Part shown: in pieces, positions 36,290 to 45,815 of the stretch
Position numbering within the stretch: the stretch's first letter is position 1
Layout of the letters: every line of letters starts with the position of its first letter
NCBI RefSeq assembly: GCF_000143685.1
Contig: NC_014328.1
Coordinates: 992,001 to 1,056,000 of the forward strand
Direction: 5' to 3'
Origin: Clostridium ljungdahlii DSM 13528
GTDB taxonomy: Bacteria > Bacillota > Clostridia > Clostridiales > Clostridiaceae
Length of the DNA stretch: 64,000 nt
The notes under the pieces: generated by a model
Told to the model about the DNA's origin: nothing
The model's database searches: none
The model's input: only the letters and a program-made list of their open reading frames with translations
Position numbers and translations under genes: made by a program

Positions 36290-38065
36290 TTGCAGGCAAG
36301 GTGGATGTTAAAAAGGTGTAAAAAAGATGTAAAAGCTATTGCCAAAATGGCAGGAATAAGTGAAGTTGTAGCTTCAATTCTTGTAAATAGGGAAATAGAA
36401 ACACAGGGAGAGATAAAAAGTTTTATAAATCCCTCTATGAGAGATCTCCAGAATCCGCTGCTCATGAAAGATATGGAAAGTGGTGTGGATATAATATATA
36501 GTGCTATAAAAGAGAAAAAAAATATAGCAGTATATGGAGACTATGATGTAGATGGAGTAATGAGCACCTATATATTATACTGTGGACTTTTAAGGTGTGG
36601 TGCTATGGTAAAATATCATATTCCAGACAGAATTACAGAAGGCTATGGAATAAATATTCATAGTATAGAAAAACTCAAAGAAGATGGAATTCAGCTTATA
36701 ATAACTTGTGACAATGGAATTTCGGCACTAGAGCAAATTAAAAGGGCTATGGAATTAAATATGCAGGTAGTCATAACTGACCATCATGATATACCTTTTT
36801 CAGATGATGAAGATGGGAAAAGAAAATTCTTAATTCCTGAAGCAGATGCTGTTATTGACCCAAAACAGGAAGACTGCAAATATCCTTTTAAAAAACTTTG
36901 TGGAGCAGGGGTTGCCTTTAAATTTATTCAGGTGCTTTATGATAAATTTAATATAAAAAAGGAAGAGGCACTTAAATTTATCGAGTATGCAGCTATTGGA
37001 ACTATATGTGATGTGGTGGATCTCATAGGTGAAAATAGAGTTATAGCTAAAAAAGGACTTGAAATGTTAAATAACACAGAAAATTTAGGAATAAGGGAAC
37101 TTATAAAAGAGACCTCATTAGAAGATAAAACATTGAATTCTTATCATATAGGATTTGTAATAGGACCTTGTATAAATGCTACGGGAAGACTTCAAAGTGC
37201 AGCTTTAGCACTGGAACTTTTACTTTGCAAAGATCCGGACAGGGCACATGAACTTGCGAAAAAACTTCATGAATTAAATATTCATAGGCAGGATATGACG
37301 ATTAACAGTTTAAATAAAATAATAGATAAAGTTGAAAAGTCAGATTTGAAAAAGGACAAAGTACTTGTGGTATATGAAAAAGGAGTACATGAAAGTATAG
37401 CAGGAATAGTTGCAGGAAGGCTTAAAGAAAGATATAATGTACCCTCTATTGTAATAACTAATGGAAAAGACTTTTCTAAAGGCTCAGGTAGATCTATTGA
37501 AGGCTATAATATGTTTGAAGAACTTGTAAAATGCAAGGAGTTAATGTTCCAATTTGGAGGTCATCCTTTGGCAGCAGGGTTGTCTATAGAAGAAGAAAAT
37601 ATAGATAAGCTTAGAGATAGATTAAATAGAAATTGCAAACTTACAGATGAGGATATAATACCCAAGATTAGAATAGATAAACAGGTTCCCTTAAATAGCA
37701 TATCTTTTAAAATGATAGAAGATATAAAGAGATTAGAGCCTTTTGGCAAAGGAAATTCTACACCTGTATTTGGAGAAAAAAATGTGGATGTATTTAGGGT
37801 TTATTTTATAGGTAAGGACAAAAATACTTTAAAACTATTCTGCAGGCTGAAAAATAGCTTAAACAAAATTGATGCACTGTCTTTTGATGGAGGCGAAAAG
37901 TTTAGACAATTGATATTTAAAGCTTATGGAAGTGGGGCAGCCTATAAAATTTTAAATAATGATTTTAAAAATCTAAAAATGGATTTTATATATTTGCCTT
38001 CTGTTAATGAGTATAAAGGGAATAGGAATATACAGCTTATATTGAAAGATTTTAGATTAGCATGA
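36290..38065 (+). CDS. recJ: Single-stranded-DNA-specific exonuclease RecJ
   Basis: 591-residue 5'-3' exonuclease of the DHH superfamily, used in recombination and mismatch repair. Motifs visible in order: YGDYDVDGVMS (motif I), ITCDNGIS (II), VITDHHDIP (III, the DHH), GAGVAFKF, AIGTICDVVDL, and the DHHA1 part GRSIEGYNMFEEL with FGGHPLAAGLSI. The C-terminal oligonucleotide-binding-like region is present. AAAGGGGGTG lies over the GTG at 36281, so TTG 36290 is the better start. argR starts 55 bases after its end. Confidence 0.94.
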   Translation: MQARWMLKRCKKDVKAIAKMAGISEVVASILVNREIETQGEIKSFINPSMRDLQNPLLMKDMESGVDIIYSAIKEKKNIAVYGDYDVDGVMSTYILYCGLLRCGAMVKYHIPDRITEGYGINIHSIEKLKEDGIQLIITCDNGISALEQIKRAMELNMQVVITDHHDIPFSDDEDGKRKFLIPEADAVIDPKQEDCKYPFKKLCGAGVAFKFIQVLYDKFNIKKEEALKFIEYAAIGTICDVVDLIGENRVIAKKGLEMLNNTENLGIRELIKETSLEDKTLNSYHIGFVIGPCINATGRLQSAALALELLLCKDPDRAHELAKKLHELNIHRQDMTINSLNKIIDKVEKSDLKKDKVLVVYEKGVHESIAGIVAGRLKERYNVPSIVITNGKDFSKGSGRSIEGYNMFEELVKCKELMFQFGGHPLAAGLSIEEENIDKLRDRLNRNCKLTDEDIIPKIRIDKQVPLNSISFKMIEDIKRLEPFGKGNSTPVFGEKNVDVFRVYFIGKDKNTLKLFCRLKNSLNKIDALSFDGGEKFRQLIFKAYGSGAAYKILNNDFKNLKMDFIYLPSVNEYKGNRNIQLILKDFRLA

Positions 38066-38120
38066 AGTAAAAATAAAGCTTGATTTATATTTTTAAAATT
38101 GATAAATGGAGAGATTATAT

Positions 38121-38576
38121 ATGAAAACTGAGAGACATACAAAAATACTTGAAATTATTAATTCAAAGGATATAGAAACACAGGAGGAGCTAGTAGAAGA
38201 GCTTAAGAGTGCGGGAATAGAAGTAACTCAAGCCACTGTGTCAAGAGATATAAAGAAATTAAAAATTACAAAAGTAGTGGGCCAAAATGGGAAATCGAAA
38301 TATTCTGTTGTAAGGCATACAGGAAAACTATTTCCTGATAAAATAGTAGCTATATTTTCACAAACAATTATTGATGTACAAACTATGAAAAATTTTGTTG
38401 TAATAAAAACTTTATCTGGTTCAGCCAAGGCAGCAGCAGAAGCTGCAGACTCTTTAGCTTTCAGCGGGGTTATTGGCACTGTAGCTGGCAATAATACATT
38501 ATTTGTAATAACAACAGATGAAAAAGCAGCCTTGAGTTTGGCTAAAAAAATTAAAAACATGATTTCTAATCAATAA
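38121..38576 (+). CDS. argR: Arginine repressor
   Basis: 151-residue transcription factor that senses arginine and controls arginine synthesis and breakdown genes. The N-terminal winged helix reads KTERHTKILEIINSKDIETQEELVEEL and VTQATVSRDIKKLKITKV. The C-terminal hexamer domain has the conserved GSAKAAAEAADSL and IGTVAGNNTLFVI, holding the arginine-binding Asp-like region (AAEAADSL). ATG 38121 follows GGAGAG; ATG 38106 precedes that site. The permease and arc operon immediately downstream are likely targets. Confidence 0.96.
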   Translation: MKTERHTKILEIINSKDIETQEELVEELKSAGIEVTQATVSRDIKKLKITKVVGQNGKSKYSVVRHTGKLFPDKIVAIFSQTIIDVQTMKNFVVIKTLSGSAKAAAEAADSLAFSGVIGTVAGNNTLFVITTDEKAALSLAKKIKNMISNQ

Positions 38577-38615
38577 TATTTCTTAGAAAGCTCAATTCAT
38601 AAAATAAGACTTTTT

Positions 38616-38644
38616 TTGACTTTTATCATAGTAATTTTTAAAAT
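38616..38644 (+). promoter_or_regulatory. Promoter of the amino-acid permease gene
   Basis: TTGACT at 38616-38621 and TAAAAT at 38639-38644, 17 bases apart. The predicted transcript would have a leader of about 175 bases that contains the large palindrome at 38676-38727. Confidence 0.6.
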
Positions 38645-38675
38645 ATTTGCTAAAAAATGCTCTGTAAGGTATAAT

Positions 38676-38727
38676 TATTCTGTAAAATATAATAACTACT
38701 GTAGTGGTTATTATATTTTACAGAATA
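38676..38727. promoter_or_regulatory. 52-bp near-perfect palindrome in the permease leader
   Basis: TATTCTGTAAAATATAATAA (38676-38695) plus CTACT pairs with AGTGG plus TTATTATATTTTACAGAATA (38708-38727), with only a T-G mismatch and a two-base centre. No T run follows, so a simple terminator is unlikely. As DNA it could bind a dimeric or hexameric regulator such as ArgR, encoded just upstream; as RNA it would be a very stable leader hairpin. It does not obviously match a textbook ARG box. Confidence 0.6.
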
Positions 38728-38824
38728 GTTGTATATTGGTAATGTTCAAATATAGTAAGAGTGTTACAGTAGGTAGCCATAATATGAATATTTTAATATT
38801 ATCAATAATTAGGAGGAGTATTCT

Positions 38825-40264
38825 GTGAACTTTATTAAAAAAAGAAGTGAAAACGATTTTAGAAATTCCAGTAAAAGTTATGGATATTTTATGGGCTTAT
38901 TTCGAAAAAGAAATGTAAATAATCTTGAAAATTCTGTAGAAGCCAATGGATTAAAAAGAAAATTAAATGCTATTGATATAGCAGCGCTTGGACTTGGAGC
39001 AGTAATTGGAACTGGAATATTTGTCGTAACTGGACAAGGGGCGCATATGGCAGGACCAGCAGTTGTAATTTCCTACTTAATCGCAGCAATAACTAGTACT
39101 TTATGTGCACTTACTTATGCAGAACTTGCTACTATGTTTCCGGTTTCAGGAAGTACATATTCTTATTGTTACGTTGCCTTTGGAGAAATAATAGCATGGA
39201 TTGTAGGGTGGAATTTAATACTTGAGTACCTAGTATCTGCAGCTATAGTAGCGTCAGGATGGTCATCAGTATTTGTAGGAATTTTAAAATTATACAATAT
39301 ATATTTGCCTGATAGTATTACCAAATCTCTTCTGTCAGGTGGCATAATTGATTTGCCAGCTGTACTTCTTATTATATTTATAACATATGTGTTGTATAAA
39401 GGTGTTTCAGAGAGTAGTAAAATAAATAATATTACTGTAATTATTAAAATTGCTGTAATCGTTATTTTTATAGCATTAGGTGTACCACATATAAATGTAA
39501 AAAATTATCATCCATTTGCGCCATTTGGATTAAAAGGAATAATGACAGCTTCTTCTGTTATATTCTTTGCTTATATAGGTTTTGATACAGTTTCAACTTC
39601 TGCAGAGGAAAGTATTAATCCTAAAAGAGATGTTCCAATTGGACTTATGATTTGTATGACAGTAATTGTTGTATTATATTTGGCTATTTCCTTAGTATTG
39701 ACTGGAATAGTTCCATTTATGAAAATAGATGTAAACAATGCGCTCCCTTTTTCATTAGCACAAATAGGAATTAATTGGGGATCTGTATTAGTTAGTGTAG
39801 GAGCTGTGGTAGGTATGGTTTCAACATTACTTGTAACATTATACGGTCAAATTAGAATATTTATGACTATGTCAAGAGATGGATTAATTCCTAGTGCATT
39901 TTCTAAGATAACAAGTAGAAATGGGATACCAGGTATATGTACAATACTTACAGGTATTATAACGGGAATACTTTCAGGTTTTTTGCCATTCAATATACTT
40001 ATGGATTTATGTAATATAGGGACATTATCTGCATTTGTTATGGTATCTATAGGTGTAATAATTTTGAGAAAAACAATGCCAAACGCTGAGAGAAAGTTTA
40101 GGTGTCCAGGAGTTCCATTTACACCAATTTTAACAGTAGCTTTTTGTTTGTATTTAATGGCTGGCTTACAACCTTTAACATGGATGAGGTTTCTAATTTG
40201 GACAATAGTTGGTTTAGCAATTTATTTTTTATATGGAATTAAGCATAGTACTCTAAATTATTAA
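38825..40264 (+). CDS. APC-family amino-acid permease, cationic amino-acid transporter type
   Basis: 479-residue membrane protein with about 12-13 helices. The first has the family motif IDIAALGLGAVIGTGIFVVTG, and the segment FFAYIGFDTVSTSAEESINPKRDVPIG is typical of the YfnA/CAT branch. Length, motif and position between argR and the arc operon suggest arginine or another cationic amino acid as substrate, but that is inferred. GTG start after AGGAGGAG. A hydrophilic tail of about 45 residues precedes the first helix. A strong terminator follows, so it is separate from arcA. Confidence 0.87.
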   Translation: MNFIKKRSENDFRNSSKSYGYFMGLFRKRNVNNLENSVEANGLKRKLNAIDIAALGLGAVIGTGIFVVTGQGAHMAGPAVVISYLIAAITSTLCALTYAELATMFPVSGSTYSYCYVAFGEIIAWIVGWNLILEYLVSAAIVASGWSSVFVGILKLYNIYLPDSITKSLLSGGIIDLPAVLLIIFITYVLYKGVSESSKINNITVIIKIAVIVIFIALGVPHINVKNYHPFAPFGLKGIMTASSVIFFAYIGFDTVSTSAEESINPKRDVPIGLMICMTVIVVLYLAISLVLTGIVPFMKIDVNNALPFSLAQIGINWGSVLVSVGAVVGMVSTLLVTLYGQIRIFMTMSRDGLIPSAFSKITSRNGIPGICTILTGIITGILSGFLPFNILMDLCNIGTLSAFVMVSIGVIILRKTMPNAERKFRCPGVPFTPILTVAFCLYLMAGLQPLTWMRFLIWTIVGLAIYFLYGIKHSTLNY

Positions 40265-40280
40265 AGTATATATAATTTCT

Positions 40281-40334
40281 AAAATAAAATTTAGGAGGAT
40301 ATCTTAAAATTATCTTCCTAAATTTTATTTTTTT
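40281..40334 (+). terminator. Intrinsic terminator after the permease gene
   Basis: AAAATAAAATTTAGGA (40281-40296) pairs with TCCTAAATTTTATTTT (40316-40331), separated by GGATATC...TATC, and ends in a T run. It separates the permease unit from the arc promoter. Confidence 0.85.
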
Positions 40335-40474
40335 ATAAAAAATTTTTTGAATATTTATAAAAAATATGCATATGAAAATCCAGTAGGAATAATAAATGTC
40401 ATTTTTATGAATAATAAACATTCAAATACATGTATAAGTATGTCAAAAAATCAAAAAAAATAGAAAAATAAGGA

Positions 40475-40503
40475 TTGACAACGTTATCTTATTAACATAC
40501 AAT
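40475..40503 (+). promoter_or_regulatory. Promoter of the arc operon
   Basis: TTGACA at 40475-40480 and TACAAT at 40498-40503 with exactly 17 bases between them. Upstream at about 40408-40440, TTTATGAATAA and ACATTCAAATACATGTATAA contain TGAAT/ATTCA half-sites reminiscent of ARG boxes, so ArgR could act here as an activator. The operator reading is tentative. Confidence 0.7.
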
Positions 40504-40511
40504 AATAACCG

Positions 40512-40557
40512 TAGTAACCACCTAGATGGTTACTAATGCGATTAGTACTATAGCATT
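40512..40557 (+). promoter_or_regulatory. Two hairpins at the start of the arcA leader
   Basis: TAGTAACCA (40512-40520) pairs exactly with TGGTTACTA (40527-40535). Next, AATGC pairs with GCATT (40535-40557) with an inner TAGTACTA palindrome. They lie within 10 bases of the predicted transcript start in a leader of about 130 bases. They could stabilise the mRNA or bind a regulator. Confidence 0.45.
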
Positions 40558-40638
40558 ATTAAATGAGACTTTAATATACATACTTTGAAATTAAGTAATG
40601 TTGAGTTATCGAAATATTAGATGGGAGGAAAAATTAAG

Positions 40639-41919
40639 ATGGAAACTAAAGTTTTAAGAAGAGATTCAGAAGTTACTTCTGAAAATGGTACTTCAAAAAC
40701 AGCTTTAAATGTTACTTCAGAAATAGGAAAATTAAAAACAGTCTTATTGCATAGACCAGGCCAAGAGATAGAAAATCTTACTCCAGAATTATTAAATAGG
40801 TTATTATTTGATGATATTCCTTACTTGAAAATAGCCCAGCAGGAACATGATGCATTTGCTGATATATTAAGAAATAAAGGTGTTGAAGTTCTTTACTTGG
40901 AGAATTTGGCAGCAGAATCTCTATATGATACAGATACTAAACTTAATTTTATTAGTGAATTTATTGATGAAGCTAAAGTAGAAAGCCCTGCATTGAAAGA
41001 GGCGCTTACAGAGTATTTTTTAAGATTATCTAATAAAGATATGATTGATAAAATGATGGCAGGAGTTAGAAAAGAAGAGCTTAAAGATTATAAGAGGTTT
41101 TCCTTATATGATCAAGTAAATGATTCATATCCATTTATATGTGATCCAATGCCAAATCTATATTTTACAAGAGACCCATTTGCAACTATAGGAAATGGTA
41201 TTACATTGAATCATATGAGAACAGAAACTAGAAATAGAGAAACTATATTTGCTAAATATATATTTAGATGTCATCCTAGATTTAAGGATTGTAATATACC
41301 ACTTTGGTTTGATAGAGACGAAAATACATCTATTGAAGGTGGAGACGAATTAATATTAAATAAAGAAACTTTGGCTATTGGAATTTCTCAGAGAACTGAT
41401 TCTGCTTCAATAGAAAAAGTTTGCAGAAAATTGTTCTGTAAAGGAAATAGCTTTAAGACAATTTTGGCATTCCAGATTCCTGTATCAAGAGCATTTATGC
41501 ATTTAGATACTGTGTTTACTATGGTTGATTATGATAAGTTTACTGTTCATCCTGAGATCGAAGGACCTTTGGTTGTTTATGAAATAACAAAAGATAAAGA
41601 TAGTTCAAGTGGATTAAAAGTAGTAAAACAAAATATTGAATTAGAAGAAGTATTGGAAAAGTATCTTGGAAGAAAGATTACATTAATAAGATGTGGCGGT
41701 GGTGACAAAATACATGCTGCAAGAGAACAGTGGAATGATGGTTCCAATACATTAGCTATTGCCCCAGGTGAAGTAGTAGTTTATTCTAGAAATCATGTTA
41801 CAAATAAGCTGCTCGAAGAGTATGGAGTAAAACTTAATATTATGCCATCATCAGAGTTGTCAAGAGGAAGAGGCGGCCCAAGATGTATGAGTATGCCACT
41901 TTGGAGAGAAAATTTATAA
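40639..41919 (+). CDS. arcA: Arginine deiminase
   Basis: Hydrolyses arginine to citrulline and ammonia, the first step of the ADI pathway. 426 residues with [36 protein letters not shown], the catalytic His region [13 protein letters not shown], and the nucleophile Cys near residue 416 in [16 protein letters not shown] 40639 follows GGGAGG; the ATG at 40621 precedes that site. First gene of arcA-arcB-arcD-arcC, under the promoter at 40475. Codon use and context are consistent with high expression. Confidence 0.97.
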   Translation: METKVLRRDSEVTSENGTSKTALNVTSEIGKLKTVLLHRPGQEIENLTPELLNRLLFDDIPYLKIAQQEHDAFADILRNKGVEVLYLENLAAESLYDTDTKLNFISEFIDEAKVESPALKEALTEYFLRLSNKDMIDKMMAGVRKEELKDYKRFSLYDQVNDSYPFICDPMPNLYFTRDPFATIGNGITLNHMRTETRNRETIFAKYIFRCHPRFKDCNIPLWFDRDENTSIEGGDELILNKETLAIGISQRTDSASIEKVCRKLFCKGNSFKTILAFQIPVSRAFMHLDTVFTMVDYDKFTVHPEIEGPLVVYEITKDKDSSSGLKVVKQNIELEEVLEKYLGRKITLIRCGGGDKIHAAREQWNDGSNTLAIAPGEVVVYSRNHVTNKLLEEYGVKLNIMPSSELSRGRGGPRCMSMPLWRENL

Positions 41920-42007
41920 TTTCAATAGTTAATATAGTATAACAAGATAAGTTATAACAAATTAGAAAATAAAATTTAAAACAATTACCGAATAAGGAGA
42001 AATTGAC

Positions 42008-43009
42008 ATGGGATTTAATTTAAGAAATAGAAGCTTTTTAACATTAATGGACTTTTCACAGAAAGAAATAAACTTTATGCTTGATCTTGCTAGAGATTTA
42101 AAGAGAGCTAAATACCTAGGAAATGAAGAACAAAAGTTAAAGGGAAAAAATGTAGTTCTTTTATTTGAAAAAGATTCTACAAGAACAAGATGTTCATTTC
42201 AGGTTGCTGCACAGGATCAAGGAGCTCATGTTACTTATCTTGGACCAACAGGAAGTCAAATGGGAAAGAAAGAGTCCGCTGCAGATACTGCAAGAGTTTT
42301 AGGAAAGATGTTTGATGGTATAGAATACAGAGGATATGCACAAGAAACTGTTGAAGATTTAGCAAAATATTCAGGAGTTCCAGTTTGGAATGGATTGACA
42401 GACGCAGATCATCCAACACAAGTTTTAGCTGACTTTTTAACAGCTAGTGAACATTTAAATAAGCCATATAATAAGATGACATTTGTTTATTCTGGTGATG
42501 GAAGAAATAACGTTGCAAATGCACTTATGATTGGTGCTTCTAAAATGGGAATGGATTTTAGAATAGTAACACCAAAAGAATTATTCCCAAAAGAAGAATT
42601 AGTAAATAAATGCAAAGAAGAAGCTGCAAAGAGCGGAGCTAAAATAACAATAACTGATGATGTTGCTAAAGGTGTAAAAGGTGCAGATGTCCTTTATACT
42701 GATGTTTGGGTATCAATGGGTGAACCTGATGAAGTTTGGGAACAGAGAATAAAACTATTGAAACCTTATCAGATTAATATGGATATGATAAAGATGACAG
42801 GAAATGAAAAAGTTATATTTGAACATTGCCTTCCTGCATTTCATGATTTAAAAACTAAAGTTGGAAAACAAATACATGATAAATTTGGTTTAAATGAAAT
42901 GGAAGTTACAGATGAAGTATTTGAAAGTAAATATTCTGTAGTATTTGATGAAGCAGAAAATAGAATGCACACAATAAAAGCTGTCATGGTTGCTACTTTA
43001 GGAGATTAA
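42008..43009 (+). CDS. arcB: Ornithine carbamoyltransferase (catabolic)
   Basis: In the ADI pathway it converts citrulline and phosphate to ornithine and carbamoyl phosphate. 333 residues with the carbamoyl-phosphate site [46 protein letters not shown], and the ornithine-side motifs DVWVSMGE and HCLPAFHD. The enzyme also works in the biosynthetic direction; assignment as catabolic rests on its operon. ATG after AAGGAG, 88 bases beyond arcA. A perfect hairpin follows between arcB and arcD. Confidence 0.95.
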   Translation: MGFNLRNRSFLTLMDFSQKEINFMLDLARDLKRAKYLGNEEQKLKGKNVVLLFEKDSTRTRCSFQVAAQDQGAHVTYLGPTGSQMGKKESAADTARVLGKMFDGIEYRGYAQETVEDLAKYSGVPVWNGLTDADHPTQVLADFLTASEHLNKPYNKMTFVYSGDGRNNVANALMIGASKMGMDFRIVTPKELFPKEELVNKCKEEAAKSGAKITITDDVAKGVKGADVLYTDVWVSMGEPDEVWEQRIKLLKPYQINMDMIKMTGNEKVIFEHCLPAFHDLKTKVGKQIHDKFGLNEMEVTDEVFESKYSVVFDEAENRMHTIKAVMVATLGD

Positions 43010-43017
43010 TAAAATAG

Positions 43018-43061
43018 TTTATGAACTATATTGTTATAAAAATAACAATATAGTTCATAAA
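43018..43061 (+). promoter_or_regulatory. Perfect 20-bp stem between arcB and arcD
   Basis: TTTATGAACTATATTGTTAT and its exact complement (43018-43037, 43042-43061) with a four-base loop, placed between the arcB stop and the arcD ribosome site. The downstream arm does not end in a U tract. It may be an mRNA processing or stabilising stem that sets the ratio of enzyme to transporter, or a partial terminator. Confidence 0.6.
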
Positions 43062-43081
43062 ACAATTAGGAGGTTTTATTT

Positions 43082-44545
43082 GTGGAAGATAATAAACTAG
43101 TAGAAGATAATGAATTGTCAGAAAATAATAAATTGGGGTTATTTTCACTTATAGCATTAGTTATCGGCTCAATGATTGGTGGAGGAGCATTTTCGCTGCC
43201 AGGTGATATGGCAAAAGGAGCTAGTGCAGGTGCAATTATTATAGGATGGTTAATTACTGGAATTGGTATGATAGCATTAGCTTTTGTATATCAAAATCTT
43301 TCAATGAAAAGACCAGATTTAAATGGTGGTATATATAGTTATGCTAAAGCTGGTTTTGGAGATTACATGGGATTTAATTCAGCTTGGGGATATTGGTTAA
43401 GTGCATTAATTGGTAATGTATCTTATTTGGTAATGATGTTTGGAGCTGTTGGATACTTTTTTCCTGTATTCGGAAAAGGAAATAATTTAGCATCTGTTGT
43501 TTGCGCATCTATTATGTTGTGGCTTATTCAAGGTTTGATATTAAAAGGAGTAAAACAAGCTGCTATAGTAAATGTTATCACTACAATTGCAAAGTTAGTG
43601 CCAATATTCCTATTTGTAATTATAGCTATCATAATGTTTAAAGTTAATATATTTACCTTAGATTTTTGGGGTGGTTCTACTCCTAGCCTAGGGGGAGTTG
43701 TAGCTCAAGTTAAAAGTACCATGTTAGTAACATTATGGGTTTTTATAGGAATTGAAGGAGCTGTAGTTGTTTCAGGTAGAGCTAAAAGAAGAAGTGATGT
43801 AGGAAAAGCTACAGTAATAGGCTTGGTTGGAACATTAGTCATATATATTTTAATAACACTATTATCTTTAGGAATAATGAATAGGGCTCGCCTTTCTGGT
43901 TTAGACACTCCATCAATGGCATATGTACTTGAAAGTGTTGTTGGAAAGTGGGGAGCAATCGTAATAAATTTAGGATTGGTAATTTCTTTGTTAGGAGCAA
44001 CTTTAGGTTGGACTCTTTTGGCAGCAGAAATTCCGTATATAGCTGCAAAAGATGGTATGTTCCCGAAAGTATTTGCTAAAGAAAATAAAAATGGATCAGC
44101 AGTAAATTCTTTATGGATTACTAATATATTAGTAGAAATTTCACTTATACTAACACTGTTTTCTAGTAGTACCTATCAAATACTATATTCAATAGCAAGT
44201 GGAGCTATATTAATTCCTTATTTTCTTAGTGCACTGTTTGGGCTAAAATTTGAATTAATGAGTAAAGAAGAAAATGGAAGAACTAAAAATATTATAATTG
44301 CATCAGTTGCAACTATATACACAGCATGGTTAGTATATGCAGCAGGGTTAAAATACGTTTTGTTAGAAACTATACTTTTTGCTATTGGCATAGTTGCATT
44401 TACAATTGCCAGCAAAGAGAACAATAGTAATAAGAAGAAAAATTATATTTTCTTATCATATGAGAAAGTGATAGCACTAATTTTCTTAGTAGCAGGAATA
44501 GTTGCAGTAGTTATGCTAGCAACAGGTAAATTGTCAATAAGTTGA
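43082..44545 (+). CDS. arcD: Arginine/ornithine antiporter
   Basis: 487-residue APC-family exchanger with about 12-13 membrane helices that imports arginine in exchange for ornithine, so transport costs no energy. The first helix carries [23 protein letters not shown], typical of ArcD, and [23 protein letters not shown] lies in the middle. GTG start after AGGAGG. Its position between arcB and arcC supports the substrate. A second APC permease, upstream at 38825, may be an alternative uptake route. Confidence 0.94.
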   Translation: MEDNKLVEDNELSENNKLGLFSLIALVIGSMIGGGAFSLPGDMAKGASAGAIIIGWLITGIGMIALAFVYQNLSMKRPDLNGGIYSYAKAGFGDYMGFNSAWGYWLSALIGNVSYLVMMFGAVGYFFPVFGKGNNLASVVCASIMLWLIQGLILKGVKQAAIVNVITTIAKLVPIFLFVIIAIIMFKVNIFTLDFWGGSTPSLGGVVAQVKSTMLVTLWVFIGIEGAVVVSGRAKRRSDVGKATVIGLVGTLVIYILITLLSLGIMNRARLSGLDTPSMAYVLESVVGKWGAIVINLGLVISLLGATLGWTLLAAEIPYIAAKDGMFPKVFAKENKNGSAVNSLWITNILVEISLILTLFSSSTYQILYSIASGAILIPYFLSALFGLKFELMSKEENGRTKNIIIASVATIYTAWLVYAAGLKYVLLETILFAIGIVAFTIASKENNSNKKKNYIFLSYEKVIALIFLVAGIVAVVMLATGKLSIS

Positions 44546-44595
44546 TAAATAAAGAGACGTATTGTTAAATATATTTTGATTTAGGAGGAGTAATA

Positions 44596-45561
44596 ATGAA
44601 AATAGTAGTAGCTTTAGGCGGAAATGCACTGCAAAAAGAAGGAGCACCAGCTACAGCTGAAGCACAATTGGATGTAATAAAAAAGACAGCAGTTTATTTA
44701 GCAGATATGATTGAAGAAGGACATCAGATTGTAATTGTCCATGGTAATGGGCCACAAGTTGGGAGAATAGTTATACAAAATGAATATGCTAGTAAAGTAA
44801 CACCAGCTATGCCTTTTGATGTATGTGGAGCCATGAGTCAGGGAATGATAGGATATCATATTCAACAGGCACTAAGATGTGAATTGGTAAAGAGAGGTAT
44901 AAGTAAACCAGTTACTTCTGTAGTTACTCAAGTTGTTGTGGATAAAGATGACGAAGGATTTAAAAATCCAACAAAACCAATTGGACCTTTCTATACTAAA
45001 GAAGAAGCTGAAAAAATTGTTAGTGAAAAAGGATATAAGATGAAGGAAGATGCAGGAAGAGGCTATAGAAGAGTTGTAGCATCGCCACAACCTAAGGAAA
45101 TAGTAGAGATTAGTACTATTAAAAAGTTATTTAACGATGGACAAGTATTAATTACCGTTGGTGGCGGTGGAGTACCTGTAGTTAAAAATAGAAATGATGA
45201 ACTAGAAGGAGTAGCAGCAGTTATAGATAAAGATTTTGCTGCAGAAAAACTTGCAGAAGATTTGGATGCAGATGTACTTATGATTTTAACAGCAGTAGAC
45301 AAAATTGCAATTAATTTTGGCAAACCAAATCAAATTGATTTAGATACGATGACAATAGAAGAAGGAAAAAAATATATAGAAGAAAGCCAATTTGCTCCTG
45401 GAAGTATGCTGCCTAAAGTTAAAGCTACCATGAAGTTTGTTTCTTCTAAAGAAGGAAGAAAAGCTATAATAGCATCACTTGATAAAACAAAAGATGCGTT
45501 AAATGGAAAAAGTGGAACAACAATAAAATCAACAGATAGAGTATTATGTGCTAGCATATAG
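44596..45561 (+). CDS. arcC: Carbamate kinase
   Basis: Transfers the phosphate of carbamoyl phosphate to ADP, giving ATP, ammonia and CO2: the ATP-yielding step of the ADI pathway. 321 residues with VVALGGNALQKEG at the start, HGNGPQVG, the conserved Cys-containing MPFDVCGAMSQGMIGY, GGGGVPVV, and the aspartate of LTAVDKIAINFGKP. ATG after AGGAGGAG. Last gene of the operon. No strong terminator was seen after it; only a weak CTTTT/AAAAG pair near 45591. Confidence 0.96.
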   Translation: MKIVVALGGNALQKEGAPATAEAQLDVIKKTAVYLADMIEEGHQIVIVHGNGPQVGRIVIQNEYASKVTPAMPFDVCGAMSQGMIGYHIQQALRCELVKRGISKPVTSVVTQVVVDKDDEGFKNPTKPIGPFYTKEEAEKIVSEKGYKMKEDAGRGYRRVVASPQPKEIVEISTIKKLFNDGQVLITVGGGGVPVVKNRNDELEGVAAVIDKDFAAEKLAEDLDADVLMILTAVDKIAINFGKPNQIDLDTMTIEEGKKYIEESQFAPGSMLPKVKATMKFVSSKEGRKAIIASLDKTKDALNGKSGTTIKSTDRVLCASI

Positions 45562-45720
45562 GCATAACAACGTATAAAAAATCTTTTGGATAAAAGGCTT
45601 ATTTAAATGAAATTTAAACACATCTTTTATATTTTTCACATTCCTATGAGTTCATTTTTCTAAATATATGTGTACTTTTAGGAATTTCAAAATCAAATTT
45701 AAAATTGAACTACTAGGATA

Positions 45721-45793
45721 CAATTTTTGGGAACATTTCTACATTGGGGCTATAATTATACAATTTTAGTATACCAAAAGAAATGTTCCTATT
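45721..45793 (+). promoter_or_regulatory. Long-loop inverted repeat upstream of a chemoreceptor gene
   Basis: GGAACATTTCT at 45730-45740 and its exact complement at 45779-45789, extended by CAAT/ATTG further out, flank a 38-base loop that contains CTATAATTATAC. It ends 23 bases before the start codon. It could be a paired operator around a promoter, or a leader hairpin. Confidence 0.45.
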
Positions 45794-45815
45794 GTTTATA
45801 GAGGGGATATGAATT

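Noticed and set aside
38616..38828. 70-codon plus-strand open frame before the permease
   Set aside because: It starts within the promoter, crosses the 52-bp palindrome and overlaps the permease start. No ribosome site.
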